DNA of 35,077 bases from Planctomycetota bacterium (GTDB lineage: Bacteria > Planctomycetota > UBA1135 > UBA2386): NCBI GenBank assembly GCA_016794035.1, contig JAEUHS010000044.1, positions 88,169 through 123,245 of the forward strand, in the 5' to 3' direction. Position numbers and translations under genes: made by a program. Of this stretch, positions 7,512 through 16,451 are shown in pieces. The notes beneath the pieces were generated by a model, which had not been told where the DNA came from, searched no databases, and saw only the letters and a list, made by a program, of their open reading frames with translations. Numbering within the stretch: the stretch's first letter is position 1; every line of letters begins with the position of its first letter.

Positions 7512-7820
7512 ATGAACATCCACGACATCGGCAAGAGCGGGAACGTCGATCGCAGCGGCGATCGCACCACCAGAGCCGGTGTGCGCAACGACGTGCTGGT
7601 GCCGTTCGTGCCCAAGGACGAGGCCAAGATCAGCGCGTCGAGCCGCCAGACCGCGGCCGCGATCGGCAACCTGACCGAACGCGCGCGGCAGGACGGTGAC
7701 GACCGCGCGAGCCTCGTCGCCGCGGCGCTCGAGCGCCTGCAGAGCGGCGCGCTCGACCAGGACAGCGTCTACGGCGCGACCGCGCAGAAGCTGCTGGACG
7801 CGAAGTTCCTCAGCGGCTGA
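7512..7820 (+). CDS. flgM: FlgM-like anti-sigma-28 factor
   Basis: FlgM holds sigma-28 (FliA) inactive until the hook is complete and is then exported through the hook. The 102-residue product looks like a FlgM: a flexible N-terminus, KDEAKISASSRQTAAAIGNL near residues 35-54 (compare D.V.LS..A), then ALERLQSGALDQDSVYGATAQKLLDAKFL, matching the family's I..G.Y..D...IA..LL...L C-terminus. The ATG is preceded by GGAGA with a 5-base spacer and by a sigma-28-type promoter, so the gene is probably under sigma-28 feedback. It is divergent from the fliK operon. Sequence similarity alone is modest for such a small protein; context and promoter raise confidence. Confidence 0.75.
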   Translation: MNIHDIGKSGNVDRSGDRTTRAGVRNDVLVPFVPKDEAKISASSRQTAAAIGNLTERARQDGDDRASLVAAALERLQSGALDQDSVYGATAQKLLDAKFLSG

Positions 7821-8032
7821 CCGCGCCGCCCGCCGGCGCCGCGCCCTCGCGCATGCGCGCCACGGCGATGCCGTCCGGACCCGCGCGAGCCGGGAGACGA
7901 TCGATCGTCTTGCCCTGTTCGAGATCGAGCATGGTGCGAACGGACGGGTGCGACACCCGGTCGATGGCAGCATCCAGGGGTATGGCTGCCCGGTGCGAGC
8001 GGCTACAACGGCAGGGCCCACCCCGACGACCC

Positions 8033-10033
8033 GTGTTCCGAGTCCTGTCCATCGCCATCGCGTGCGCGGTCGGCGCGTTGCCGTGCCGGCTCGCCCGCTG
8101 CCAGGCGGACGCCGTCGCGGCGCGCGCCGAGCAGGCGATCGCCGACTACGAACAGTGCAAGCAGCTGCCGGCCGACAGCGCGCAGCGGCGGCGTTGCCTG
8201 CATTGGCTCGGCGAGGTCGACCATGCGAGCGTCACCGAGTACCTGCGGCAGGAACTCGCGGCGGCCGGCAATCGCGGCGCCGCCGTGGCCGTGCTCGACG
8301 CGATCGCGCAGGTGCCGCGCGCCGACCTGCAGCCGGACGTCTGGGAAGTGCTGCAGCGCACGTCGGTGCCGGCCACGGTGCAGAACGCCGCGGGCCGCAC
8401 GATCGCCCGCTTCGGCGACCGCGGCGTCGACCGTCTGATCGAGTTCGTGCGCACCGCCGACCCCGGCGCCTCGCGCGCACGCGACGCCGCGATCACGGCG
8501 TTGATCGATCACGGTGGCGACCGCGGCCATCGCGGGCTCGCGCAGTTCCTGCTGCAGGGCCCGATGAGCGAACGCCTGCTGCTGCTGCGGCGCATGGACC
8601 GCGTGCACGGCGTGCCGCCGGTCAGCCTCGCGCGCATCCGGCTGGTCGGCGACGGCGACCTGATCACGGCGGCGGTCGCGTGGCGCCAGCTGGCCGAAGA
8701 AGGTCATGCGCGCGCGCGGGCGCTGGCGATCGACGTGCTCGAACGCCTGCTCGAGCAGCCGCCGCCGCCGGTCGCCGCCGAACTGATCCGCGGCATCGTG
8801 CAGGTGCACGACCCGGACCTCTGGCCGCTGCTGCTGCGCTACGGCAGCATGCCGGGCGACGTGGTGCGGAAGGCGGTGCGCGCGGCGGCGCCGGCGGCGG
8901 CGAACGACCGCGCGCTGATCGACTGGCTGCTGCGCAAGGGCCTCGGCAGCGACAGACCCGCGGCGCGCGAGGTCGCGCAGCAGCTGCTGGCCGAAGCGCC
9001 GGCCGACGCGGTCGGGCCGCTGCTCGAGACCGTGCGCGCCGAGCTGCGACGCCCCGGTCGCAGCAGCCTCGACCGCGCCGTGGCGCTGCACCCGCTGCTG
9101 GCCAAGGATCCCGGCTGGCAGCTGGATCTGCGCAACCTGGCGCTGTCGAACGATCGTGAGGTGCGCATCGTCGGCCTGTCGCTGCTGCTCGACCTCGGCG
9201 CCGACGTGGCGATCCAGGCCGCGCAGAAGAGCCTCGGGCACAGCGCCTGGGAGCTGCGTTCGGTCGCCTACCGCTACCTGACGAAGTGCCGCGACGTCAG
9301 CTCGATCCCGCTGCTGATCGACCGCGTCGAACGCGAGGACGGCCGCCTCGCGCACGAACTCGGCAACGCGCTGTTCGCGCACACCGGCACGCGCTGCTGG
9401 TCGCGCCGGCAGTGGCAGCAGTGGTGGGAGGAGCACAGGCTCGGCTTCGTGCTGCCGCCGGTCGCGGCGGTGCGCGGCGGCATCGAGGCGGGCGCCGGCC
9501 AGACGATCGCCTACCACGGCATCCCGCTGGTCAGCAAGCGCATCGCGTTCCTGATCGACGTCAGCGGCTCGATGAAGCAGCCGTTGTCGACCGACAAGAA
9601 GCGCACGCGGCTGGTCGAGGCCAAGGAACAGCTGACGCGCGTGCTGACCGCGCTGCCGGAGGACCACAGCTGCAACCTGATCGCCTACGACGCCGAGGTG
9701 CACCCGGTGTGGGACTGTCTGCGCCGCGTCAGCGCCGACAACCGCGCCGTGCTGCTCGACGCCACGGCCAGGCTGGCGATCGGCACCGCGACCAACATCT
9801 TCGACGCGCTGGAGACGGCGTTCCGCGATCCCGAGGTGGACACGATCTATCTGCTGACCGACGGCGAGCCGACCGTCGGCCGCCTCGTGGACACCGACGA
9901 CATCGTCGAGGAGGTGACGCGGTGGAACCGGCAGCGCCAGGTCGTCGTGCACTGCATCGGCCTCGGCGTCGATTCGCGGCTGCTGCGCCGGCTCGCCGAG
10001 TCGTCGGGCGGCGAGTACCGGCACGTCGAGTGA
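8033..10033 (+). CDS. Exported HEAT-repeat / von Willebrand A domain protein
   Basis: A 666-residue exported protein of unknown cellular role. From a GTG at 8033 it reads MFRVLSIAIACAVGALPCRLARC, a signal peptide. Residues ~35-430 are alanine/leucine/arginine-rich helical repeats resembling HEAT repeats. A von Willebrand A domain follows at about residues 500-665 with a complete metal site: DVSGS (D509, S511, S513), T587 in GTATNIF, and D610 in LLTDGEP. Such domains bind partner proteins through a divalent metal. The start is uncertain: the frame is open further upstream, but the signal peptide supports GTG 8033, although no ribosome site is obvious. It is downstream of the flgM-like gene on the same strand (212 bp gap, nothing seen in it) and convergent with dapD (9 bp apart). 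A link to the flagellum is not supported. Confidence 0.85.
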   Translation: MFRVLSIAIACAVGALPCRLARCQADAVAARAEQAIADYEQCKQLPADSAQRRRCLHWLGEVDHASVTEYLRQELAAAGNRGAAVAVLDAIAQVPRADLQPDVWEVLQRTSVPATVQNAAGRTIARFGDRGVDRLIEFVRTADPGASRARDAAITALIDHGGDRGHRGLAQFLLQGPMSERLLLLRRMDRVHGVPPVSLARIRLVGDGDLITAAVAWRQLAEEGHARARALAIDVLERLLEQPPPPVAAELIRGIVQVHDPDLWPLLLRYGSMPGDVVRKAVRAAAPAAANDRALIDWLLRKGLGSDRPAAREVAQQLLAEAPADAVGPLLETVRAELRRPGRSSLDRAVALHPLLAKDPGWQLDLRNLALSNDREVRIVGLSLLLDLGADVAIQAAQKSLGHSAWELRSVAYRYLTKCRDVSSIPLLIDRVEREDGRLAHELGNALFAHTGTRCWSRRQWQQWWEEHRLGFVLPPVAAVRGGIEAGAGQTIAYHGIPLVSKRIAFLIDVSGSMKQPLSTDKKRTRLVEAKEQLTRVLTALPEDHSCNLIAYDAEVHPVWDCLRRVSADNRAVLLDATARLAIGTATNIFDALETAFRDPEVDTIYLLTDGEPTVGRLVDTDDIVEEVTRWNRQRQVVVHCIGLGVDSRLLRRLAESSGGEYRHVE

Positions 10034-10042
10034 CGCGCGGGT

Positions 10043-10858
10043 TCAGCGCAGCGCGGTCTCGAGCGCGGTCGCCGCGTCGGTGCGTTCGTCGCGGTACTTG
10101 ACGATCAGCGCGGTCGCGACCTGCAGCCCGTGCTGCTCGGCGTGCGCGCCCGGTGCCGGCCGCGTGCCGGGCACGACGACCGCGCCGGCCGGGATCTCGC
10201 CGCGCAGCGTGCGGCCGTGCACGAGGTCGTGCACCTGCGTCGCCGCGGTCAGCACGACGCCGGCGGCCAGCACCGCGCGCTCGCGTACGACCACGCCCTC
10301 GAACACGCCGACCAGGCCGCCGACGAACGCACCGTCCTCGACGATGACCGGGCTGGCATGGGCCGGCTCGAGCACGCCGCCGATCTGCGCCGCCGCCGAC
10401 AGATGCACGTCCCTGCCGATCTGTGCGCACGAGCCGACCAGCGCGTGGCTGTCGATCATCGTGCCGCGATCGACGAACGCGCCCGTGTTGACGTAGGCGG
10501 GCGGCATCACGACGACGCCGGCGGCGACGAACGCGCCGCGCCGCACCGACGAGCCGCCGGGCACCAGGCGCACGCGGTCGTCGGCCGTGAACACGCGCGG
10601 TGCGAAGGCCGGCTTGTCGAAGAACGGCCACGGCGCGGCCTCGATGCGTTCGAGCGCGCTGCGCCGGAAGCCGACCAGGAGCGCGCGTTTGACCCAGGTG
10701 ACCGCGTTCCAGCGGCCGTCCTCGGCGCGCGCGGCGGCGCGCACGCGGCCGGACTCCAGCGCCTGCAGCAGCGCCTCGTGGGCCGCCGGCCACGCCGCGT
10801 CGGCCATCAGCGCGGCGTCGTCGCGGCTGAAGAACGCCTCGAGCTGCCGGTCATCCAT
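10043..10858 (-). CDS. dapD: Tetrahydrodipicolinate N-succinyltransferase DapD
   Basis: DapD transfers succinyl from succinyl-CoA to tetrahydrodipicolinate in the succinylase branch of DAP/lysine synthesis. The 271 residues match the usual ~274. The C-terminal two-thirds is a left-handed beta-helix of hexapeptide repeats: VRRGAFVAAGVVVMPPAYVN, GAFVDRGTMIDSHALVGSCA, QIGGVLEPAHASPVIVEDGA and FVGGLVGVFEGVVVRERAVL. These correspond to the family's VMPSYVNIGAYV, TMVDTWATVGSCAQIG and GGVLEPLQA segments. The N-terminal domain contains FFDKPAFAPRVF. The ATG at 10858 overlaps the end of dapA by 8 bases. Last gene of the operon. Confidence 0.95.
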   Translation of the reverse strand: MDDRQLEAFFSRDDAALMADAAWPAAHEALLQALESGRVRAAARAEDGRWNAVTWVKRALLVGFRRSALERIEAAPWPFFDKPAFAPRVFTADDRVRLVPGGSSVRRGAFVAAGVVVMPPAYVNTGAFVDRGTMIDSHALVGSCAQIGRDVHLSAAAQIGGVLEPAHASPVIVEDGAFVGGLVGVFEGVVVRERAVLAAGVVLTAATQVHDLVHGRTLRGEIPAGAVVVPGTRPAPGAHAEQHGLQVATALIVKYRDERTDAATALETALR

Positions 10859-11753
10859 GCGCGGCCTCGACGCCGATCGACTCGGCGCTGCGCAGCGCGG
10901 CGGCGAGCCGATCGCGCGTCGCGGCCGAAGCCGGCAGCAGCGGCAGCCGCAACATCGGCCCGGCGATGCCGAGCAGGTCCAGCGCGGCCTTGACCGGGAT
11001 CGGGTTCGGCTCCGCGAACAGCGCGTCGAACAGCGGCAGCAGTTCGGCATGCGCGCGCCGCGCCTTGCTCGGGCTGCCGGACAGCGCCGCCAGCACCAGC
11101 GTGCGCATCGCCTTCGGCACCACGTTGCCGGCGACCGAGACGAGGCCGAGCGCGCCGACCGCGATCGACGGCAGCGCGAGCCCGTCGTCGCCGGCCAGCA
11201 GGATCTTGCCCGCGGGCAGTTCGGCCGCGATGCGCGCGATCTGCTGCAGGTCGCCGGACGATTCCTTCAGCGCGACCACGTTCGGCAGCCGCCACAGCGC
11301 CGACACCGTCGCCGGCAGCAGGTTGGTCGCGGTGCGGCCGGGCACGTTGTAGAGCACGACCGCGAGTTCGGGCGCGGCCGCGGCGACCGCTTCGAAGTGC
11401 GCGACCAACCCCTGCTGCGATGGCTTCACGTAGGGCGGCACGACGACCAGCGTGCCGTGTGCGTCGAGCTGCTGCGCGCGCCGCGTCCACGCCACCGCCT
11501 GCGCCGTCGACGAGGCGCCGGTGCCGACCAGCACCGGCACGTGGCGGCAGTGCTCGCGCACCGTGGTCACGACGAGGTCGCGTTCGCGTTCGTCGAGCAT
11601 CGCCGCCTCGCCGGTCGAGCCCAGCGCGACGACGAAGTCGGCGCCGCCGGCGACGACGTGCTGCACCAGCCGCACGAGCGCGGCGGTGTCGACGGCGCCA
11701 TCGCGGTGGAACGGCGTCGCCAGGGCGACACCCAGGCCTCTCGGTGTGATCAC
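10851..11753 (-). CDS. dapA: 4-hydroxy-tetrahydrodipicolinate synthase DapA
   Basis: DapA condenses pyruvate with aspartate semialdehyde, the first committed step to DAP/lysine. The 300-residue TIM barrel shows the class I aldolase residues: GSTGE at 45-49 (the usual GTTGE pyruvate-carboxylate site), Y135 in YNVPGRT and the Schiff-base lysine K163 in ALKESSGD. Length is typical (~292). The start is a GTG at 11753 inside a GTGA overlap with the dapB stop, so translation is coupled. The substitution of Ser for the first Thr of GTTGE is conservative. The gene lies between dapB and dapD in the DAP operon, which supports DapA over other members of the DHDPS/NAL family. Confidence 0.95.
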   Translation of the reverse strand: MITPRGLGVALATPFHRDGAVDTAALVRLVQHVVAGGADFVVALGSTGEAAMLDERERDLVVTTVREHCRHVPVLVGTGASSTAQAVAWTRRAQQLDAHGTLVVVPPYVKPSQQGLVAHFEAVAAAAPELAVVLYNVPGRTATNLLPATVSALWRLPNVVALKESSGDLQQIARIAAELPAGKILLAGDDGLALPSIAVGALGLVSVAGNVVPKAMRTLVLAALSGSPSKARRAHAELLPLFDALFAEPNPIPVKAALDLLGIAGPMLRLPLLPASAATRDRLAAALRSAESIGVEAAHG

Positions 11754-12484
11754 GGTTGCCTCCCTTCGAGTCCGGCGAACAGCGGATCGAGCACGCTCGC
11801 GGCGACGTCGTCCATCGTGAAGACGCCCTTGCGCGCGTGGATCCACGACGCGGCCGACAGCGCGCCGTCCGCGAACGCCGCGGCGCTGCGCGCGGTGTGC
11901 ACCAGTTCGATCACCTCGGCCGGCGCGTCGATGCCGACCCGGTGCTCGCTGTAGGTCGAGCCGGCGCGCACGACGCCGACGCTGAGCTGGTCCGCGTCGA
12001 GCGGCCCGCCGATCTGCCACGACTGCTTGCGTGGACAGCCTTCGAGCAGCGTCGCCGCCAGCAGCTTCGCGGTGCCGGACGGCGCATCGTGCTTCTTGCG
12101 CTGGTGGTGCTCGATCAGGTACGGATCGCGCAGCGGATCGAGCGACGCGAAGCGCGCCAGCACCAGCGAGAAGCGGCGCAGCAGCGCGACCCCGAGCGAG
12201 AAGTTGGGCGCCAGCACGACGCCGATGCGGTCGCCGACGCGCGTGGCGAGGTCCGGCACCTGCCAGCCGGTGGTGCCGATCACCAGCGGCGTGCCGGTGG
12301 CCAGCGCCCAGTCGATGCGCGCCGGCACGGCGCTGGCGCTCGACGCTTCGATCGCGACGTCGACCTCGGTCGCCGGCGGCTGTTCGCGGGTGACGTGCCA
12401 GGCGACGGCGGCAGCGGCTCGGTCGGCGATCGCGGCGCCGAGGCGCCCCCTGCCGAACAACCCGAGCCGGTGCGGGAACGTCAC
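11750..12484 (-). CDS. dapB: 4-hydroxy-tetrahydrodipicolinate reductase DapB
   Basis: DapB reduces hydroxytetrahydrodipicolinate with NAD(P)H, following DapA. The 244 residues (slightly shorter than the usual 240-270) contain a Rossmann start LGLFGRGRLGAAIA, LVIGTTGW, the APNFSLGV segment, and the substrate-binding signature EHHQRKKHDAPSGTA (residues 125-139) with the paired His and the catalytic Lys. The start is a GTG at 12484 in a GTGA overlap with lysC; its own TGA overlaps the dapA start in the same way. The N-terminal nucleotide domain is shortened between residues 20 and 45, where the usual first strands and loop are compressed. Confidence 0.94.
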   Translation of the reverse strand: MTFPHRLGLFGRGRLGAAIADRAAAAVAWHVTREQPPATEVDVAIEASSASAVPARIDWALATGTPLVIGTTGWQVPDLATRVGDRIGVVLAPNFSLGVALLRRFSLVLARFASLDPLRDPYLIEHHQRKKHDAPSGTAKLLAATLLEGCPRKQSWQIGGPLDADQLSVGVVRAGSTYSEHRVGIDAPAEVIELVHTARSAAAFADGALSAASWIHARKGVFTMDDVAASVLDPLFAGLEGRQP

Positions 12485-13923
12485 GGCGACGCCTCGAACG
12501 TGTGGCCGGCGGCCGGTGCGATGCGCGCCGCGGGTCGCGGCTGGCGCGCCGGCGCGGCCTTCGCCGGCGCCACCGCCGGGAAGAACTCGTCGTGCAGCCG
12601 TTGCATCGCGGCGGCGGCCTGGTCGCGGTGCACCACGAACGACAGGTTGCGGTCGTTGCCGCCGAAGCAGATCAGTTCGGGCGTCGCCGGCAGCAGCGCC
12701 CGGCAGGCGCGCTCGACGGTGCCGGGCGCGCTGCGCAGGCCCTCGCCGACGGCGGCGACGATCGCGCGGTCGCGCGCGATCTCGACGCGCGCGAGGCCGG
12801 CGAGCTGTTCGACCAGGCGCTCGATCGGGGCATCGGGTTCGACGGTGCAGGCGACCGAGATCTCGGCGGTGACGACGAGATCGATGCAGATGTCCAGCGC
12901 GCCGAACGCGGCGAACAGCTTCGCCAGGTAGCCGCTGGTCGCCAGCATGCGCGTGCTGGTCATCGTCAGCACGGTGACCGGGCCGCGCGTCGCCAGCGCC
13001 GCGATGCCGTTGCGCGCGGCGACGTCGGTGCGCGGGTCGATGGTCGTGAACGCGCCGCGCGGCAGCAGGGTGTTGCGCACCGTGATCGGCACGCGCGCGT
13101 CGACGGCCGGCTGCATCGTCGACGGATGCAGCACCTTGGCGCCGAAGGCCGCCAGCTCGGCGGCTTCGGCGGGCGTCAGCACGTCGATCGGCCGCGCCGC
13201 GGGCACCAGCCGCGGGTCGGCGGTCAGCACTCCCTCGACGTCGGTCCAGATCTGCACCTCCTCGGCAGCGAGCGCTTCGCCGAGCAGCGCGGCCGACCAG
13301 TCGCTGCCGCCGCGGCCGAGCGTCGTCGTGTAGCCCTCGGCCGTGGCGCCGACGTAGCCCTCGGTGACGACGATGGTGCCCGCGCGCAGGTGCGGCGCCA
13401 CGTGCTCGGCGACCAGTCGCGCGATCAGGTCGCGCTGCGGCCGCGCATGGCCGAAGCGATCGTCGGTGCGCAGGAAGCGCCGCGCGTCGACGTGCAGCAC
13501 CGTGGCCCCACGTTGCGCCAGCAGCGCCGCCAGCAGCAGGCTGGTCAGGCGCTCGCCGTAGGCGACGATGGTGTCGGTCGTGCGCGGCGTCAGCTCGCGC
13601 AGCATCGCGACGCCGCGCAGCAGCACGTGCAGTTCGTCGCGCACCACCGCGATCGCCGCCAGCGCGTGGGCGTCGTGTTCGCCGAGCAGTTCGCCGGCGA
13701 CCGCCTCGGCGTGGCCCAGCGCGGGCGCGATCGTCGCCAGCGCCGCGTCGATGTCGCCGCCGCGCGCCGCCCGCGCGGCCGCGAACAGCGCGTCGGTGGT
13801 CTTGCCCATCGCCGAGACGACGACGCATGGCTGCAGCGCGCGCTTGTCGAGCACGTGCTCCGCGACCCGGTCGAGCTGCTCGGTCCCGCCCACCGACGAC
13901 CCGCCGAACTTCATCACGATCAC
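12481..13923 (-). CDS. lysC: Aspartate kinase LysC
   Basis: Aspartate kinase phosphorylates aspartate, the entry to lysine, threonine and methionine synthesis. The 480-residue protein has the N-terminal MKFGGSSVGG motif, TEGYVGATAEGYTTTLGRGG for aspartate/ATP binding, and VQIWTDVEGVLTADPRLVP with AAFGAKVLHP. The C-terminal third holds two ACT domains (about residues 300-450). It resembles the single-chain E. coli LysC class: ISV-type ACT segment LDICIDLVVTAEISVACTV and LICFGGNDRNLSFVV. Feedback by lysine is therefore likely, but that is inference. A proline/alanine-rich tail of ~25 residues follows. The GTG at 13923 overlaps the dapE-like stop (GTGA); an ATG lies three codons inside. Confidence 0.94.
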   Translation of the reverse strand: MIVMKFGGSSVGGTEQLDRVAEHVLDKRALQPCVVVSAMGKTTDALFAAARAARGGDIDAALATIAPALGHAEAVAGELLGEHDAHALAAIAVVRDELHVLLRGVAMLRELTPRTTDTIVAYGERLTSLLLAALLAQRGATVLHVDARRFLRTDDRFGHARPQRDLIARLVAEHVAPHLRAGTIVVTEGYVGATAEGYTTTLGRGGSDWSAALLGEALAAEEVQIWTDVEGVLTADPRLVPAARPIDVLTPAEAAELAAFGAKVLHPSTMQPAVDARVPITVRNTLLPRGAFTTIDPRTDVAARNGIAALATRGPVTVLTMTSTRMLATSGYLAKLFAAFGALDICIDLVVTAEISVACTVEPDAPIERLVEQLAGLARVEIARDRAIVAAVGEGLRSAPGTVERACRALLPATPELICFGGNDRNLSFVVHRDQAAAAMQRLHDEFFPAVAPAKAAPARQPRPAARIAPAAGHTFEASP

Positions 13924-14978
13924 GGTTGGGCACTCCGGCAGAAGGTCTCGGCGACGGCGACCAGCAGTTCGCAGCCGGCGCGCAGGTCGGCACCGGTGAT
14001 GTGTTCGTCGAGCGTGTGCGCGACGCGGATGCTGCCCGGCCCGCACAGCGCGACGCGACGGCTCGGGATCAGCTGCCGCAGCCGCGGCGCGTCGCTGCCG
14101 AACGTCACCGCCGCGTGCGGGAAGCCCGGCAGCCGCGGGAACCGATCGGCCGGCGTGTGCGCGACCTCGACCGCGCTGCCCTCGGGCGGTGCCAGCTCGC
14201 GCACCCTGCGGGCGAAATCGGAGCCGGGCAGCGAACGCACGAACAGCTGCGCCTCGGCGTGCGGCGGGATCACGTTGAGCGCGCTGCCGCCCTGCAGCAG
14301 GCCGAGGTTCCAGATCTCGGGACCCAGTTCGTCGTCGACGCGGGTCGGCAGGGCGCGCAGCCGCTGCAGCCAGTCGAGCAGCGGCCAGATCGCCGAGCGG
14401 CCGAGTTCGGGTGTGCCCGAGTGCGCCGCCAGCCCTTCGGTCTGCAGCCGCAGCTGCAGCGAACCGCGCTGGCCGGTCGCCAGCCGGTTCTCGGTCGGTT
14501 CGCCGTCGATCGCCGCGGCGCACCGTCGGAACCGCTCCGCCAGTGCGGCGGCGGCGATCGCGCCGATGCTGTCGGTCTCCTCGCCGACGACGCCGAGCCA
14601 GGCGCAGCCGACGTCGCCGCGCGCGCGCAGCGCCTGGATCGCGCCGAGCTGCGCGACCACCTGTCCCTTGGCGTCGCAGGTGCCGCGGCCGCGCAGCAGA
14701 TCGCCCTGGCGCCGCGGCGGCAGGAACGGCGGCACCGTGTCGAGGTGGGTCGAGAACAGCACGTGTGGTTCGCCCCAGCACGCCAGCACATTGTGCCGAC
14801 CGGGCGCCACCTGCTGCAGTTCGACCTTGGCGCCGAGTTCCTCGAGCAGCGCGCGCAGCGCCGGCAGGCCTTCGTCCTCGCGGCCGGTCGTCGTGTCGGC
14901 GCGGCACAGCGCCTCGGTGCGATCGAGCAGCCAGGCAGCCGTCGGCACGTTGGCTGCAGCGGAAGGCATCGGAGTCAC
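13920..14978 (-). CDS. dapE: M20 deacylase, probably succinyl-DAP desuccinylase (DapE/ArgE type)
   Basis: A 352-residue dinuclear-zinc amidohydrolase of the M20 family. Metal-site motifs are in place: FSTHLDTVPP, GRGTCDAKGQ, VVGEETDSIG (tandem Glu), DGEPTENRLATGQRG, and a late His in VAHTLDEH. By operon context (dapD is the partner succinylase) its job should be removing succinate from N-succinyl-DAP. However the C-terminal GPGSIRVAHTLDEH resembles N-acetylornithine deacetylase (ArgE) more than classic DapE, so the substrate is not certain. GTG 14978 is preferred because it carries the same CAACCGTGA context as the lysC and dapA starts; ATG 14969 is an alternative. First gene of the operon. 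The 258 bp to the divergent gene at 15237 contains no recognised site. Confidence 0.82.
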   Translation of the reverse strand: MTPMPSAAANVPTAAWLLDRTEALCRADTTTGREDEGLPALRALLEELGAKVELQQVAPGRHNVLACWGEPHVLFSTHLDTVPPFLPPRRQGDLLRGRGTCDAKGQVVAQLGAIQALRARGDVGCAWLGVVGEETDSIGAIAAAALAERFRRCAAAIDGEPTENRLATGQRGSLQLRLQTEGLAAHSGTPELGRSAIWPLLDWLQRLRALPTRVDDELGPEIWNLGLLQGGSALNVIPPHAEAQLFVRSLPGSDFARRVRELAPPEGSAVEVAHTPADRFPRLPGFPHAAVTFGSDAPRLRQLIPSRRVALCGPGSIRVAHTLDEHITGADLRAGCELLVAVAETFCRSAQP

Positions 14979-15236
14979 GGTTGTCGATCCACGGAGAAGC
15001 CCGGAATCGCCGAAGCTGCGGCGCACCGCGTGGCGTTCCGTGTCGACTGACCGACGACACGACGCCGCCTGACGGATTCGGATCGCGGCCGCTCCTCCAG
15101 CGATCGGCCGCACGATGCTGGATGCCGTCCGGCGGGTCAAGAACGGCGCCGCGAATCGCGCCCGCACCGCCGCCGCTCCCGATTGCTGCTGCCGTCGCCG
15201 CGCGCCGCGGTAGCATGCGGGGCCGGAGCCATCGTG

Positions 15237-16370
15237 ATGAACTTCCACCTCGTGGGTGCGGTCCTGGCAGGCAGTGTGCTCGGCAGCCTCGGCGCGCAGG
15301 TCGCGACCGTCGGCGGCGTCAGCCCCGACTACCTCGACCTGCCGCAGGCGGTCGCCGCGGTCGCCCCCGGCTCGATCCTGATCGTGCGGCCGGGCAAGTA
15401 CACCGGCTTCACCACCGGCAAGCCGCTGCGCATCCACCTCGATTTCCCGGCGGTCGGCGGCTCGATCGCGCCCGCGAGCGGCGCCGCCTACGCGATCACC
15501 ATCAGCGGCATGCCGGCCGGCGGCACGTTCTCGCTGACCGGCGACGGGGCCGAGGTGAAGGCGGGTGCGCTCGGTGCGATCCGCATCGCCAACACGGCCG
15601 GCCGCGTCGTCGTCGAAGGCGTCACCGTCGCCGCCGGTGCGGCGGCCGCGATCGACGTGCAGAACGCCGGCCCCGTGCTGCTGCACGACTGCGACCTGGC
15701 GGGCACGCCGGGCGTGCTGGTGCAGACCGCGACCGTCGTCGCCAACGATCTGCGCGTGTCGAGCCCGGGCGGCAATGCGCTGGTCGCGTACCACGGCACG
15801 CTCGACGTCGCCGGTGGCCGGTTCAGCGGCCGCGACCTGCCGGCGCTCAGCCTCGTCGACTCCGGCATCCGGCTGGCGGGCGACGGCGGCACGCCGATCA
15901 AGGTCAGCAGCACGTCGCCGATTCCGGTGCCGGCGTTCACGGCCGTGAACAGCCAGGTGCAGTGGGATCCGACCCGCTTCGTGCTGGTGCCGGCGAACGG
16001 CGCGGCCGCCTTCCAGGGCGGCGGCACCACGACCGTGATCGCCGAGGACCCGCCGCTGCTCACCGCGCGCGGCGGCGCCCCGGGCGCCAATGGCTGGATC
16101 CGGTTCTCCGGCAACGGCGCGTTGCCCGGCGCCGTGCTGTTCGGACCGTTCGCGGCGCCGACGTTCACCGGCCTCAGCGGGCTCTACCTCGACCTCGCGC
16201 AGGCGAGCATCGTGTTCGGCGGCATCGTCGACCCGGCGGGGCTGTCGGTGTCGTTCCAGATGCCGACCGCGACCGCGCTGCTCGGCGACGTGTCGTGCCT
16301 GCAGGGTGCGGTGCTGCCGCCGTCGGGCCAGTTCGTGCTCAGCGGGCCGGTGCCGCTGGTCACGCTCTGA
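15237..16370 (+). CDS. Large secreted protein, probable beta-helix fold
   Basis: A 377-residue secreted protein of unknown function. MNFHLVGAVLAGSVLGSLGAQ is a signal peptide. The following ~230 residues look like a pectin-lyase-type right-handed beta helix: DLPQAVAAVAPGSILIVRPG resembles the entry of periplasmic copper-binding/right-handed helix repeats, and short V/I/G/D strands recur. The last ~110 residues (from about PGANGWIRFSGNG) form a module ending QFVLSGPVPLVTL. A module of similar character (large hydrophobic stretch, FVLSG-type ending) closes the protein at 27297-28436. The ATG at 15237 has GGAG eight to ten bases upstream. Only part of the cell-surface or extracellular matrix role can be guessed. 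Confidence 0.8.
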   Translation: MNFHLVGAVLAGSVLGSLGAQVATVGGVSPDYLDLPQAVAAVAPGSILIVRPGKYTGFTTGKPLRIHLDFPAVGGSIAPASGAAYAITISGMPAGGTFSLTGDGAEVKAGALGAIRIANTAGRVVVEGVTVAAGAAAAIDVQNAGPVLLHDCDLAGTPGVLVQTATVVANDLRVSSPGGNALVAYHGTLDVAGGRFSGRDLPALSLVDSGIRLAGDGGTPIKVSSTSPIPVPAFTAVNSQVQWDPTRFVLVPANGAAAFQGGGTTTVIAEDPPLLTARGGAPGANGWIRFSGNGALPGAVLFGPFAAPTFTGLSGLYLDLAQASIVFGGIVDPAGLSVSFQMPTATALLGDVSCLQGAVLPPSGQFVLSGPVPLVTL

Positions 16371-16451
16371 TCGCAGGGCCCGCCGCGCGCTCGACGCCGT
16401 GTTGCACGTCACGTTGGTGCGTGCGTACCGACGCGTCGGAGGCCGCCGCAA

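Noticed and set aside
7810..8058. Minus-strand 82-codon open frame in the gap after the flgM-like gene
   Set aside because: No homology, no ribosome site, and it overlaps the start of the VWA gene on the other strand.
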